Source: DATJHM01 sp035493895 (GTDB lineage Bacteria; Chloroflexota; Ktedonobacteria; Ktedonobacterales; Ktedonobacteraceae). Taken from it: a stretch of DNA of 32,553 nucleotides. The stretch is from assembly GCA_035493895.1 (NCBI GenBank), contig DATJHM010000166.1, positions 1 to 32,553 on the forward strand. Direction: 5' to 3'. A program made the translations under genes and the position numbers. The notes beneath the pieces are model-generated. The model searched no databases. It was not told the DNA's origin and saw only the letters and a list, made by a program, of their open reading frames with translations. This document shows positions 1-6,769 of the stretch, one piece after another (the stretch's first letter is position 1; each line of letters starts with the position of its first letter).

Positions 1-67
1 TGTCTAAGTACTCGCTATGATTCTCGCATGGCTTGTACTGAGCTGTCAAGAAAGGACAGTCAATGCT

Positions 68-280
68 ATGTCAGATGAATACTATCAGGTTTATCCCAAC
101 CCGCCTCTTGTTGTTCCTTCTGAAGGTTCCATTCATAACAATTCTGGATTTTGTTATAACCCACCCTGCCCATGTCACGAAGACCAGGAACTGATTACAG
201 AGCTTGATAACCATGTACAAAACGGTGAAGCGTCTTCTGCTGATGCAGACCGCATTTATCACGGTAGAACTGTTTGGTAG
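68..280 (+). CDS. small hypothetical protein on the integrated element
   Basis: This is a 70-residue reading frame of unknown function. I chose the ATG at 68 because AAAGGA lies 11 bases upstream; an in-frame ATG at 17 exists but has no clear ribosome site. The product is acidic and polar, with a Pro/Cys patch near the middle (NPPCPCHEDQE) and no membrane segment. It ends 16 bases before the next gene on the same strand, so the two are probably co-transcribed. It belongs to the passenger genes of the element whose recombinase lies downstream. No family was recognised. The small size and lack of motifs leave open that it is not translated. Confidence 0.4.
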   Translation: MSDEYYQVYPNPPLVVPSEGSIHNNSGFCYNPPCPCHEDQELITELDNHVQNGEASSADADRIYHGRTVW

Positions 281-296
281 GAAGAGAGAGGCACGC

Positions 297-1013
297 ATGA
301 GAGCAGCCTATGATGATCTTTGCCCATCTGAAGAACAAGAGACGACAAGCAACACGCGTTTTTCCTTCTCCATACGTACTCTAGGAGACCTCTTTAGCAT
401 TCAGGGAGAATTCCACATGCAGAAGCAAGCTACCATCGTCCCACCAAGAGCATCACGACCATCAGTACCGAAAGTAAATACGAAGGACGTACAAACAGAT
501 GACGATACCTACGAGTATGATGATACGATCCATACGCCAAGCAGTGCACGCCGTTATAACCAGTCAAGACCAACCGCCCAACGACCGACGACGACACCGT
601 TACCTACCCCTGCTCACAACTGGCAAACGATCAAGCGTAACGCTTTGAAGGTGCTTTTAGTCGTGTCTCTCCTGGTGCTTATCGCTGATACGTTCGGCTA
701 TATGCTCTGGCAGCATTGGCAGTATGGCGACTATCCGACCTCGCATGCTTCCGCCAATTTTGGTCATGGAGGGACCTCTCATCTCATCGCGTTTACCAGT
801 GGTCAGGACGTAGAGGTCATTGAGCTTGTCAGCAACAAAGCGAACGTCTATGCCGTCAAACTGAACACGACCAGTCACCGTCTGGTCACGCTGGATATCA
901 CAGATGTCAACAGTGATGGCAAACTTGACATCCTGGTCAGCATTGATGGCGTCATGCAACGGCCATGCTTGCTCAATACGGGCAATGCGTTTGTCTGGAG
1001 TGTCGCCCGATAA
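297..1013 (+). CDS. membrane-anchored protein with a single VCBS/FG-GAP-like repeat
   Basis: The start at 297 is preferred over an in-frame ATG at 204 because AGGAAGAGAGAGG sits just upstream, giving 238 residues. The N-terminal 110 or so residues are polar, Thr/Pro-rich and probably disordered and cytoplasmic. One transmembrane helix follows (KVLLVVSLLVLIADTFGYML, around residue 118-137). The C-terminal part looks extracellular and ends with DITDVNSDGKLDILVSI, the calcium-loop pattern (DxNxDGxxD) of VCBS/FG-GAP beta-propeller repeats. Only one such repeat is visible, too few for a full propeller. It is probably an outward-facing accessory protein of the mobile element. Its binding partner is unknown and the function is not inferable. 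Confidence 0.6.
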   Translation: MRAAYDDLCPSEEQETTSNTRFSFSIRTLGDLFSIQGEFHMQKQATIVPPRASRPSVPKVNTKDVQTDDDTYEYDDTIHTPSSARRYNQSRPTAQRPTTTPLPTPAHNWQTIKRNALKVLLVVSLLVLIADTFGYMLWQHWQYGDYPTSHASANFGHGGTSHLIAFTSGQDVEVIELVSNKANVYAVKLNTTSHRLVTLDITDVNSDGKLDILVSIDGVMQRPCLLNTGNAFVWSVAR

Positions 1014-1069
1014 TGAGCAGATCGTGACCAGGCTCTAAGAGTCTGGTCACTGTCTAAGAAGAGGTCACG

Positions 1070-1309
1070 ATGAACCACATTCGATCCTTACCACAATGTC
1101 CACTTGACATGCTTGACACAACTCGCGGTTATCGTTGCCTATGTGGGTATATCCTACGCAGCCCACGAGAACAAAAAGAGGGGTGCTGTATCGAGTGCCG
1201 TTTCAACAGCATGAGCAGCAATGAACAGAGCATGCAAGAACATTCAGGCGACAAACGAGAGAGCCGGAGCGCCGGAGCGTTGCAAACGAATTTTGAACGG
1301 GAGAAATGA
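1070..1309 (+). CDS. small cysteine-rich, zinc-ribbon-like protein
   Basis: This frame encodes 79 residues and starts at an ATG with AGAGG a few bases upstream. The centre holds CLC and CCIEC clusters about 14 residues apart (Cys 23, 25, 39, 40, 43), which could bind one zinc ion, followed by a polar, charged tail. It lies 56 bases after the VCBS-like gene on the same strand and belongs to the same element. It is too short and divergent for a family call. It could be a DNA-binding accessory factor of the element, but that is a guess from the Cys pattern only. Confidence 0.4.
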   Translation: MNHIRSLPQCPLDMLDTTRGYRCLCGYILRSPREQKEGCCIECRFNSMSSNEQSMQEHSGDKRESRSAGALQTNFEREK

Positions 1310-1497
1310 GCACGAAGGAAAGGACCAAAAATACATAATCCGTATGTATAGCATGTATCACGCAGCCTCAGAAGCCAACAAACAATACATACGCATCTTG
1401 TATTTTTTAAGCCTTTTAAGTTTTATGCTTCTTACACATCTTGTACAATGAAAGCTAGAAACGGCGAACGAACTTTCAGAAGGCAGGAGTAAGAAGC
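1310..1497 (+). promoter_or_regulatory. AT-rich gene-free leader upstream of the recombinase genes
   Basis: No convincing gene is visible here. The stretch is much AT-richer than its left flank. It holds two short inverted repeats: ATACAT/ATGTAT around 1330-1349 and AATACA/TGTATT around 1384-1406. A TACAAT hexamer near 1443-1448 could be a -10 box driving the genes at 1498 and 1610. No good -35 was found, so the promoter call is weak. Confidence 0.3.
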
Positions 1498-1740
1498 ATG
1501 TTACAAACAGAACAATCTACTAGAGAAAATAGCACAGCTCTTGTAGAGGAAGCGTTACTGTATGAAGCATTTAGCTATGTCGCGCAATCGCTAAGGAGGA
1601 TAAAAAGAAATGAAAATCATCAGACCCAAAGAAGATACAAAACTTGCATATCTTGCTATGCAAGACTTACCAAAGACGCTCCCAGGTGTTATCTATGTCA
1701 GGCAGAGCAAAATGGAACAAAAAGAAAGAAATGTGCATAG
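1498..1740 (+). CDS. small CxxC-CxxC protein overlapping the recombinase start in another frame
   Basis: An 80-residue frame starts at ATG 1498 behind a good ribosome site (GGCAGGAG). Its last 44 codons overlap the first 44 codons of the recombinase in a different frame. The overlapped part encodes CISC and CYLC (Cys 50, 53, 64, 67), a regular CxxC-x10-CxxC zinc-ribbon spacing that is unexpected in an accidental frame. The N-terminal half is helical and acidic (ALVEEALLYEAF). If real, it would be translationally coupled to the recombinase, whose own GGAGG site at about 1595 lies within this gene. It could instead be a leader frame whose only role is coupling. No homologue was recognised. Confidence 0.45.
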   Translation: MLQTEQSTRENSTALVEEALLYEAFSYVAQSLRRIKRNENHQTQRRYKTCISCYARLTKDAPRCYLCQAEQNGTKRKKCA

Positions 1741-3607
1741 TTATGAAATGCAAACAAGTAAGTTTGTACAGCATTTTCGTAATTTAGATTTTATAGGACC
1801 TATTGAGATAGTAGAAGATGACGAGGGGACGAGCGGTACACTAGACATCCATAATAGACCAGGAATGATGAGATTACTACACCTCATTGAAACTGGTGCT
1901 GTAGCATGGATTGCAGGAGTAGCCGTCAATCGTTTTACGCGTGATAAATGGCTGATAACTCCTGGTGTACTTATGAAAAAATGCTACGAGCATAATGTAT
2001 GGATACTAACCCTCAAGATGCATTTCAATTTCAAGGACGAATACTGCAAACGCTTCTTTATGATGGAAGCTGAAGAGGCAGCTCGCCAATTAGATTGGAT
2101 GAAATTAGCGCTAGGCGGAGGTCGAATAGTTGCATCCAATAAGGGCTTCTATGATGGTCGATTTTTGCCAGCAGGATACACCGTTGACAATAGCAATCAT
2201 CAGGAAAAACGCATAGTCATTTATGAACCCCATGCTGAAGTGGTACACTGGCTTTTCAAACGCTTTATGCAGCTTGACGGCAAGATAATGGATCTATGCC
2301 GAGAACTAGAAGCCATGCCCTATGTATTCCCTAAATTTGATACAAGCATCATCAACCCGCTTTACATCTCTAAGGCGTCTATGGCGCGTAGCAAAAATTC
2401 AAATAGAACGCCTGAAGGCCATTTTAAACTGAGCAAAAACGGCCTTGTTCACATCCTTACCAACTACATGTATATAGGCTGGTGGACTCCTTGTGATGGT
2501 GGAGTTATCGAAAATAACCATCCCGCTATTGTTAATGAAACATTGTTTGCCTATGCCCATAAAATACTCTCCACGACAGAGTTAGATGGAACACGAAAAG
2601 AGGGAAGAAGAGGCTACACAAGGACAAAAGCAGAGGCTTTATTGAAGGACAGAATAACAGGGCCTGGAGACCTGGATGTCTATGCATTGGCAGGCAAAGG
2701 TATCTATGAATGCATCAAGGTAAATACTCTTAAAAGCCATGAATACCAATTCGCAATTAAGTATGATGTTGTTGATGAAATATTCTCACGTCATCTTTTA
2801 GCAATGCTTGACACCTGGACAGGATATGATACATGGGAAGACAAACCACAAGAAAAGGCAAATAAAAAAGAGCAACAAGCGAAAGCAATACAAGCCCAAA
2901 TGGCTGAAGCTGAAGCAAACATGGAGGCTATTGTAAAACAAATAGAGGATAAGGAAAATCCCCCACCAGCCTCACTTAAAATACGACTGTATAAGGACTA
3001 CGAAGGATATGAGCAAAAGAAAAAGAAACTTGAGGCTGATCTGAAGGAATGCACGCTTCAAGTTGAAGATATAAGCATAGAAGAACAACTGTATAATATT
3101 GGCACCCTGTTACCTGATATTATCGAAAACTGGTATGACATGGAATATCCAGCAAAGCTGAAAATAGTGAACGCCTTAGTAGGCAAAGCGATATTAGAGC
3201 ATTGCTCTACTTGCTGGTACAAGCTTACTATTGAATGGCGTCGTGAGGATTGGGGAGTTCATGAGGGATACTGGTTTTTTAAACATAAAGGCGGGAGTCC
3301 CTTTAGTCCTGAAGAGGATACTATCATAAGGGAACTCTATCCTTATGCTGACTCTCTAGAACTCATGGGAAAAATGCCCCATCGCAGTTGGCGGGGTATA
3401 CGTACCAGGGCAAATATACTAGGGGTAATGCGTAAGGGTAATGTACTTACAGGAAGACAAGTGAAAGCCGAAGACAAACGGACAGATCAGGGTGATATAT
3501 CCCTAAGCGACCAGCGATTTATGCAAGAAAATGATGTATTGCTTATTCCTAATGTAGCACAATGGCACAAGCAGCCGTTTTCGGGCCAACGCCCTCAAAG
3601 CGATTGA
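1610..3607 (+). CDS. large serine recombinase (site-specific integrase)
   Basis: A 665-residue large serine recombinase that catalyses integration or excision of the element by strand exchange through a phosphoserine link. The start is supported by GGAGG 10 bases upstream. The catalytic domain opens with VIYVRQS, Ser33 being the likely nucleophile, followed by EGTSG, RPGMMRLL and the NRFTRD helix (normally DRLxR). The recombinase domain follows (GFYDGRFLPAGY onward, about 180-330). The usual zinc beta-ribbon cysteines are not evident. A charged coiled coil covers about 410-480, and a Myb/SANT-like helix-turn-helix (FSPEEDTIIRELYP to RTRANILGV) lies near 563-605. The last 15-20 codons run into sequence antisense to nth, so the C-terminus appears to be encoded by host DNA across the attachment junction. 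Confidence 0.9.
   Translation: MKIIRPKEDTKLAYLAMQDLPKTLPGVIYVRQSKMEQKERNVHSYEMQTSKFVQHFRNLDFIGPIEIVEDDEGTSGTLDIHNRPGMMRLLHLIETGAVAWIAGVAVNRFTRDKWLITPGVLMKKCYEHNVWILTLKMHFNFKDEYCKRFFMMEAEEAARQLDWMKLALGGGRIVASNKGFYDGRFLPAGYTVDNSNHQEKRIVIYEPHAEVVHWLFKRFMQLDGKIMDLCRELEAMPYVFPKFDTSIINPLYISKASMARSKNSNRTPEGHFKLSKNGLVHILTNYMYIGWWTPCDGGVIENNHPAIVNETLFAYAHKILSTTELDGTRKEGRRGYTRTKAEALLKDRITGPGDLDVYALAGKGIYECIKVNTLKSHEYQFAIKYDVVDEIFSRHLLAMLDTWTGYDTWEDKPQEKANKKEQQAKAIQAQMAEAEANMEAIVKQIEDKENPPPASLKIRLYKDYEGYEQKKKKLEADLKECTLQVEDISIEEQLYNIGTLLPDIIENWYDMEYPAKLKIVNALVGKAILEHCSTCWYKLTIEWRREDWGVHEGYWFFKHKGGSPFSPEEDTIIRELYPYADSLELMGKMPHRSWRGIRTRANILGVMRKGNVLTGRQVKAEDKRTDQGDISLSDQRFMQENDVLLIPNVAQWHKQPFSGQRPQSD
3545..3580. 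other. inferred right attachment junction (element/host boundary)
   Basis: The nth reading frame on the minus strand is conserved through GVGPKTAAC (bases about 3565-3595) and then stops after five codons, where the family normally continues to the VDTH catalytic region. The recombinase gene approaches from the other side. The element boundary must therefore lie close to 3545-3580. The matching left junction and the rest of nth would be before base 1. The crossover dinucleotide cannot be fixed from one end alone. Confidence 0.55.
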
Positions 3608-4025
3608 GCCATGCGGCTGCTTCCTCTACGGGAAGTTCACGCAAAAAATCGAGATTCAGATTGCCGCGCTCTCCGGTAATCCGGCGCATAATCGTCTGGA
3701 TACGCGGCGCTTTCACCTCGGGCCAGTTGACATTCGCAATTGCCGCCTCGACTTCCTGAACCGGCGCATCACGTACGCCCTCCCAGGAACCAAAGCGTTT
3801 CAAGAGATTTTCCCAGGCAGCAGCCGTCTGCTCATCGCGAGTCCGATGGGAGAGGAGAATATCGACCAGCATGCTCATGGGATCTTTGCTGGAAAAAGGT
3901 TCCTCGCCGTACTTTTCTGTCAATATTCTGGTTATCTCAAGAGCTTTTTCTGAAAGCGACGCAATATCGTTCGAGGGATATCCGTAATCCGCACGATTCC
4001 GCATACGATTCGTTGATTGTTTCAT
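3549..4025 (-). pseudogene. nth: endonuclease III, C-terminally truncated by element insertion
   Basis: This is the N-terminal 158 residues of an endonuclease III/HhH-GPD base-excision glycosylase, which removes oxidised pyrimidines and nicks the abasic site. I chose ATG 4025, which has AAGGA 8 bases upstream, over longer in-frame starts at 4049 and 4154. Family features present are LLSHRTRD (about 57-64) and the helix-hairpin-helix GVGPKTAAC with the catalytic Lys149. The frame ends at IVLH-stop just after that. Missing are the VDTHxxRV segment with the catalytic Asp and the four-Cys iron-sulfur loop, about a quarter to a third of the usual protein. The product should be inactive. The break coincides with the recombinase-bearing element, so excision could in principle restore the gene. 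Confidence 0.85.
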
Positions 4026-4162
4026 CCGTATCTTCCTTCTCGCTTTCATTTCATACCTACTATTTACACGAATGTCTATAAACAACCGCTCCAGCAAGGG
4101 TCGACAAAACCTCGATCTATTTTTCAATCCGCACACAAGCAATAGCATACACAAGCCAGGCG

Positions 4163-4171
4163 TGGTATAAT
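4163..4171 (+). promoter_or_regulatory. candidate extended -10 promoter upstream of the response regulator
   Basis: TGGTATAAT is an extended -10 (TGN followed by the perfect consensus TATAAT) reading toward the response regulator. The -35 region is weak, as is usual for extended -10 promoters. It would give a leader of about 200 bases before the ATG at 4379. The 353-base gap at 4026-4378 otherwise holds only the hairpin at 4307-4340 and no gene. Confidence 0.4.
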
Positions 4172-4306
4172 CTTCCGCAAATAAATGTCTGTTTTGCTAT
4201 CCCATTTACGTTGACGCACGAATATTCTCATATGTGACAGGGATAGCGGATATCTACCATGGTAGAGCGATTGAGAAACTTTGCCTGTAATAATGGAGTA
4301 CACGCG

Positions 4307-4340
4307 TAAATCCCCGCCTGCTAAGGACGGGATGAGTTTA
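4307..4340 (+). repeat. imperfect hairpin, possible IS200/IS605-type end remnant
   Basis: TAAATCCCCGCC and GGACGGGAT..TTTA flank a six-base TGCTAA loop, forming a stem with a two-base internal mismatch and TAAA/TTTA outer arms. ATCCCC/GGGGAT subterminal hairpins of this look are common at the ends of IS200/IS605 elements. A 16-codon open stretch ends at the TAA just inside the hairpin, but there is no recognisable TnpB sequence. It could equally be a structured leader of the response-regulator transcript. Confidence 0.25.
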
Positions 4341-4378
4341 AAGATTATGCATGTAGATAAAATACTCAGGAGAAAGGA

Positions 4379-5032
4379 ATGTATATTCTTGTTGTTGACG
4401 ACGACGTGTTGTGTCTGGAACTGGTAAAGTTCACACTGCGTAATTGCGGTTACGAAGTGGAGTGTGCTGATAATCCGCGAGGCGCAATCTATATGATTGA
4501 GCGCAGATTGCCGGATCTGTTACTGCTGGATGTGAAAATGCCCGGAATGGATGGATTTTCCTTTACAAAACATCTGAAAAAAGAGGGCTATGCGATTCCC
4601 TGTATTTTCTTAACCGCCTATTCAGATATGGAAAATCTTCTGCTTGGCTTTTCTTTAGATGCCGAGGATTATATCACTAAACCGTACCATCCTCAAGAGT
4701 TGATTGCTCGCATTGGAGTCGTTGCGCGCCGTAAATCGCTACAGCCAGTACAACACCTGCGGGCGGGCTCACTGGAACTTATTCCTGAGAAATTGCAAGT
4801 TATGGTCGGAACCAAACAAACAACGCTTACCCCCACTGAGATGCAGATACTCAGTATACTGATTAAGCATGTCGGACAGGTGGTGCCACGAGAGAATTTC
4901 TTCGCCGACCTATGGTCGGAACAAACCAGTAATGTTCTGGCTGTATTTATTCGCCGTCTGCGGAACAAAATTGGCAATAATGCGATCGTCTGTGTTCGAG
5001 GCGTGGGATATTCTCTTACGCTTCAAGAATAG
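4379..5032 (+). CDS. OmpR/PhoB-family response regulator
   Basis: A 217-residue two-component response regulator. Its start is backed by GGAGAAAGGA directly upstream. The receiver domain (about 1-115) has the acidic pocket VVDDD (7-9), the phosphoacceptor Asp51 in LLLLDVKMPGMDG, Thr79 in FLTAY and Lys101 in TKPY. The C-terminal winged helix (about 120-217) has LTPTEMQIL, IRRLRNKIG and VRGVGYSL, typical of the PhoB/OmpR DNA-binding domain. Phosphorylation should drive dimerisation and promoter binding. No histidine kinase is adjacent; the nearest, at 18137-20353, is about 13 kb away on the other strand. The cognate kinase is therefore unknown. A hairpin lies just after the stop. Confidence 0.93.
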   Translation: MYILVVDDDVLCLELVKFTLRNCGYEVECADNPRGAIYMIERRLPDLLLLDVKMPGMDGFSFTKHLKKEGYAIPCIFLTAYSDMENLLLGFSLDAEDYITKPYHPQELIARIGVVARRKSLQPVQHLRAGSLELIPEKLQVMVGTKQTTLTPTEMQILSILIKHVGQVVPRENFFADLWSEQTSNVLAVFIRRLRNKIGNNAIVCVRGVGYSLTLQE

Positions 5033-5040
5033 AAGGTGCA

Positions 5041-5062
5041 GCCCCGTCTTTTCTGATGGGGC
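5041..5062. terminator. hairpin between convergent genes
   Basis: GCCCCGTC and GATGGGGC form an 8-bp stem (one G-U) with a TTTTCT loop, 9 bases after the response regulator stop and 14 bases after the stop of the convergent minus-strand gene. There is no strong T-run on either side, so it may act as a weak bidirectional terminator. Confidence 0.5.
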
Positions 5063-5075
5063 ATGTTCTTATGTG

Positions 5076-6746
5076 CTATTCGAAAGCTATTTGCGTTCCG
5101 CCCTTCCATGGCAGTCCGGCGACCTCATCAGTAGTAGCGACCAGTAAGGGGGGCAAGATACTATGCATTGCTTCGTCTACGAGGAAGACGAGTTCGTTGC
5201 CCGGGGCCTGCGGTTTGCTGAAAGGACAAAGGCGCAAGGGATCGCTGCAAGGGATGAATGTATGCACTCGTCGCGCACTATCGCTTGCGGGTTTTCTGTT
5301 CTGGTCGCTGTCGATGGTTCTTCCACACCAGGGACACCAGGCAAGCAGAGCAGGACCACTGACGTTTGCAAAACGCCTGCTTCGTCTGATGGATGTCGTG
5401 TCGTCGGTCGGGTCGGGACGGTGGCCTTCCCATAAGCCAAGCTGAAAAGGATACGCTCCCCAGACAGGAGACGAGCTGCGGATCATTTCACAGGCACCAA
5501 TCAAGGCAGAGAGATGCTGGAATTGCTGTAAGGGAAAATGGCGCGGTGGGTAACGCATGATCACGGTCGCATCTTCGTTGCTCCTCTTGCTGATACGCTG
5601 TAGACGACGCAGGGCAAGCGTGTACGCAAGAAGGCCCAGGTACGCATCGGCCTTCCCTTCGCCCACGCGAAACCAGGGCAGATTGGCAGCGGCACTCGCA
5701 CTCCTGTGACCGTGCTGATGGAACGGTACATTGGTCAGACCTGGAAGATTCAGCAGAATAAAAGCCAGTTGGAGCGGTCGCCAGCTACGATTTTTGAGCA
5801 GATTCACATCATAGAGCGTGACTCGACTATTACGCTGCTTCCCTTCAGCATGGAGCGTATGGATACATTGCAACCACATAGCACGATTCATCAAAGAGAA
5901 GGCTTGTGCAGCCTCGCGATGGTTCGCAAGCAGATCAACACCCGCCTGAACGTGGGCAAGCGTCTGGCGGCACTGTTGCAGAACGGGAATAGTATTGCCC
6001 AGACGCGCTTCATGGGCATTAATCCAGGAACAATAGAGATCGATCAGTGGTTGCAATTTGCCCGGCAGAGCAGTGACATCAGTTATAGCAAAATCTTGCA
6101 TATCCAGAACGAGATCGGAGAGAGCGGGAACCGTCTGAATGTAACTGGAAGCAAGCAGAGAGATCAACAGATGCTCTTGACCAGCAGCTACTCTCTCTGC
6201 TTTTTTGCCCATGAGCGATCCTTGCAGGTCGGGCAAAACAGGGACAGCAAGGGCCTCGTGTGCATCGGACATCGACGCAGCCGACGCAGGACGAGCAACC
6301 GGTTTACGTTTCTCCGGGCGAGGGGGCATCACAGGCGCAGGATCATGTTGTGATACAAGCTCCGCCATATCCTGGGAAGCATGAATTTTTTTAATCGTCG
6401 TGATATCAGGATCAATAAGGCCTTCACCCTCAGGAGTCCAAAGTTGCGGGGTGGCACCACGTTGCTTCTCCGCACGTTGCGCCTCGTGCCGGACGCGCTC
6501 TTCTTCCTCCTGAGCACTCAATGCAGCCCACACAGGCTCCTGAAGAAAGGCAGGAACAGTGTCTATACCGATGATCTCATTATGATCGTATATGTTCAGA
6601 CCTGCCAGCAAAAGTGTCAACCGCTCACCTGACATACTCCGTTCTACGTCTGTCCAATCCAGGCAAATCTCCCTTGCGCGCAACTGCTTGTTGAGAGTCG
6701 CCAGAAAAAGCTTGTCCGGATTTTTCGGTAAACGCACAATTTGCAT
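5076..6746 (-). CDS. half-length DrmA-like (DISARM-type) helicase relative with degenerate Walker A
   Basis: A 556-residue protein; start supported by GGGGGGA upstream of the ATG. The N-terminal 300 residues have no recognised domain and include a charged, Pro-rich stretch (about 85-165). From about 355 on it follows the order of motifs I associate with DrmA, the DISARM SF2 helicase: FRVGEGKADAYLGL (Lys365; family form FPTGGGKTEAYLGL), then RYPPRHFPLQQFQ, a GLWEG block, a CPWCG...C-x6-CPF zinc-like cluster (about 470-510), and LPPLLVATTDEVAGLPW. It stops there. The second RecA domain and DUF1998-like tail are absent, and the Walker A Thr is Ala, so ATP hydrolysis is doubtful. It lies 23 bases behind a RelE-UvrD helicase gene and is probably co-transcribed. 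It may be a true short subunit or a decayed gene; the intact 556-codon frame favours the former. Confidence 0.6.
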   Translation of the reverse strand: MQIVRLPKNPDKLFLATLNKQLRAREICLDWTDVERSMSGERLTLLLAGLNIYDHNEIIGIDTVPAFLQEPVWAALSAQEEEERVRHEAQRAEKQRGATPQLWTPEGEGLIDPDITTIKKIHASQDMAELVSQHDPAPVMPPRPEKRKPVARPASAASMSDAHEALAVPVLPDLQGSLMGKKAERVAAGQEHLLISLLASSYIQTVPALSDLVLDMQDFAITDVTALPGKLQPLIDLYCSWINAHEARLGNTIPVLQQCRQTLAHVQAGVDLLANHREAAQAFSLMNRAMWLQCIHTLHAEGKQRNSRVTLYDVNLLKNRSWRPLQLAFILLNLPGLTNVPFHQHGHRSASAAANLPWFRVGEGKADAYLGLLAYTLALRRLQRISKRSNEDATVIMRYPPRHFPLQQFQHLSALIGACEMIRSSSPVWGAYPFQLGLWEGHRPDPTDDTTSIRRSRRFANVSGPALLAWCPWCGRTIDSDQNRKPASDSARRVHTFIPCSDPLRLCPFSKPQAPGNELVFLVDEAMHSILPPLLVATTDEVAGLPWKGGTQIAFE

Positions 6747-6769
6747 GGCATTCCCCCCTTTTGCGCCTG

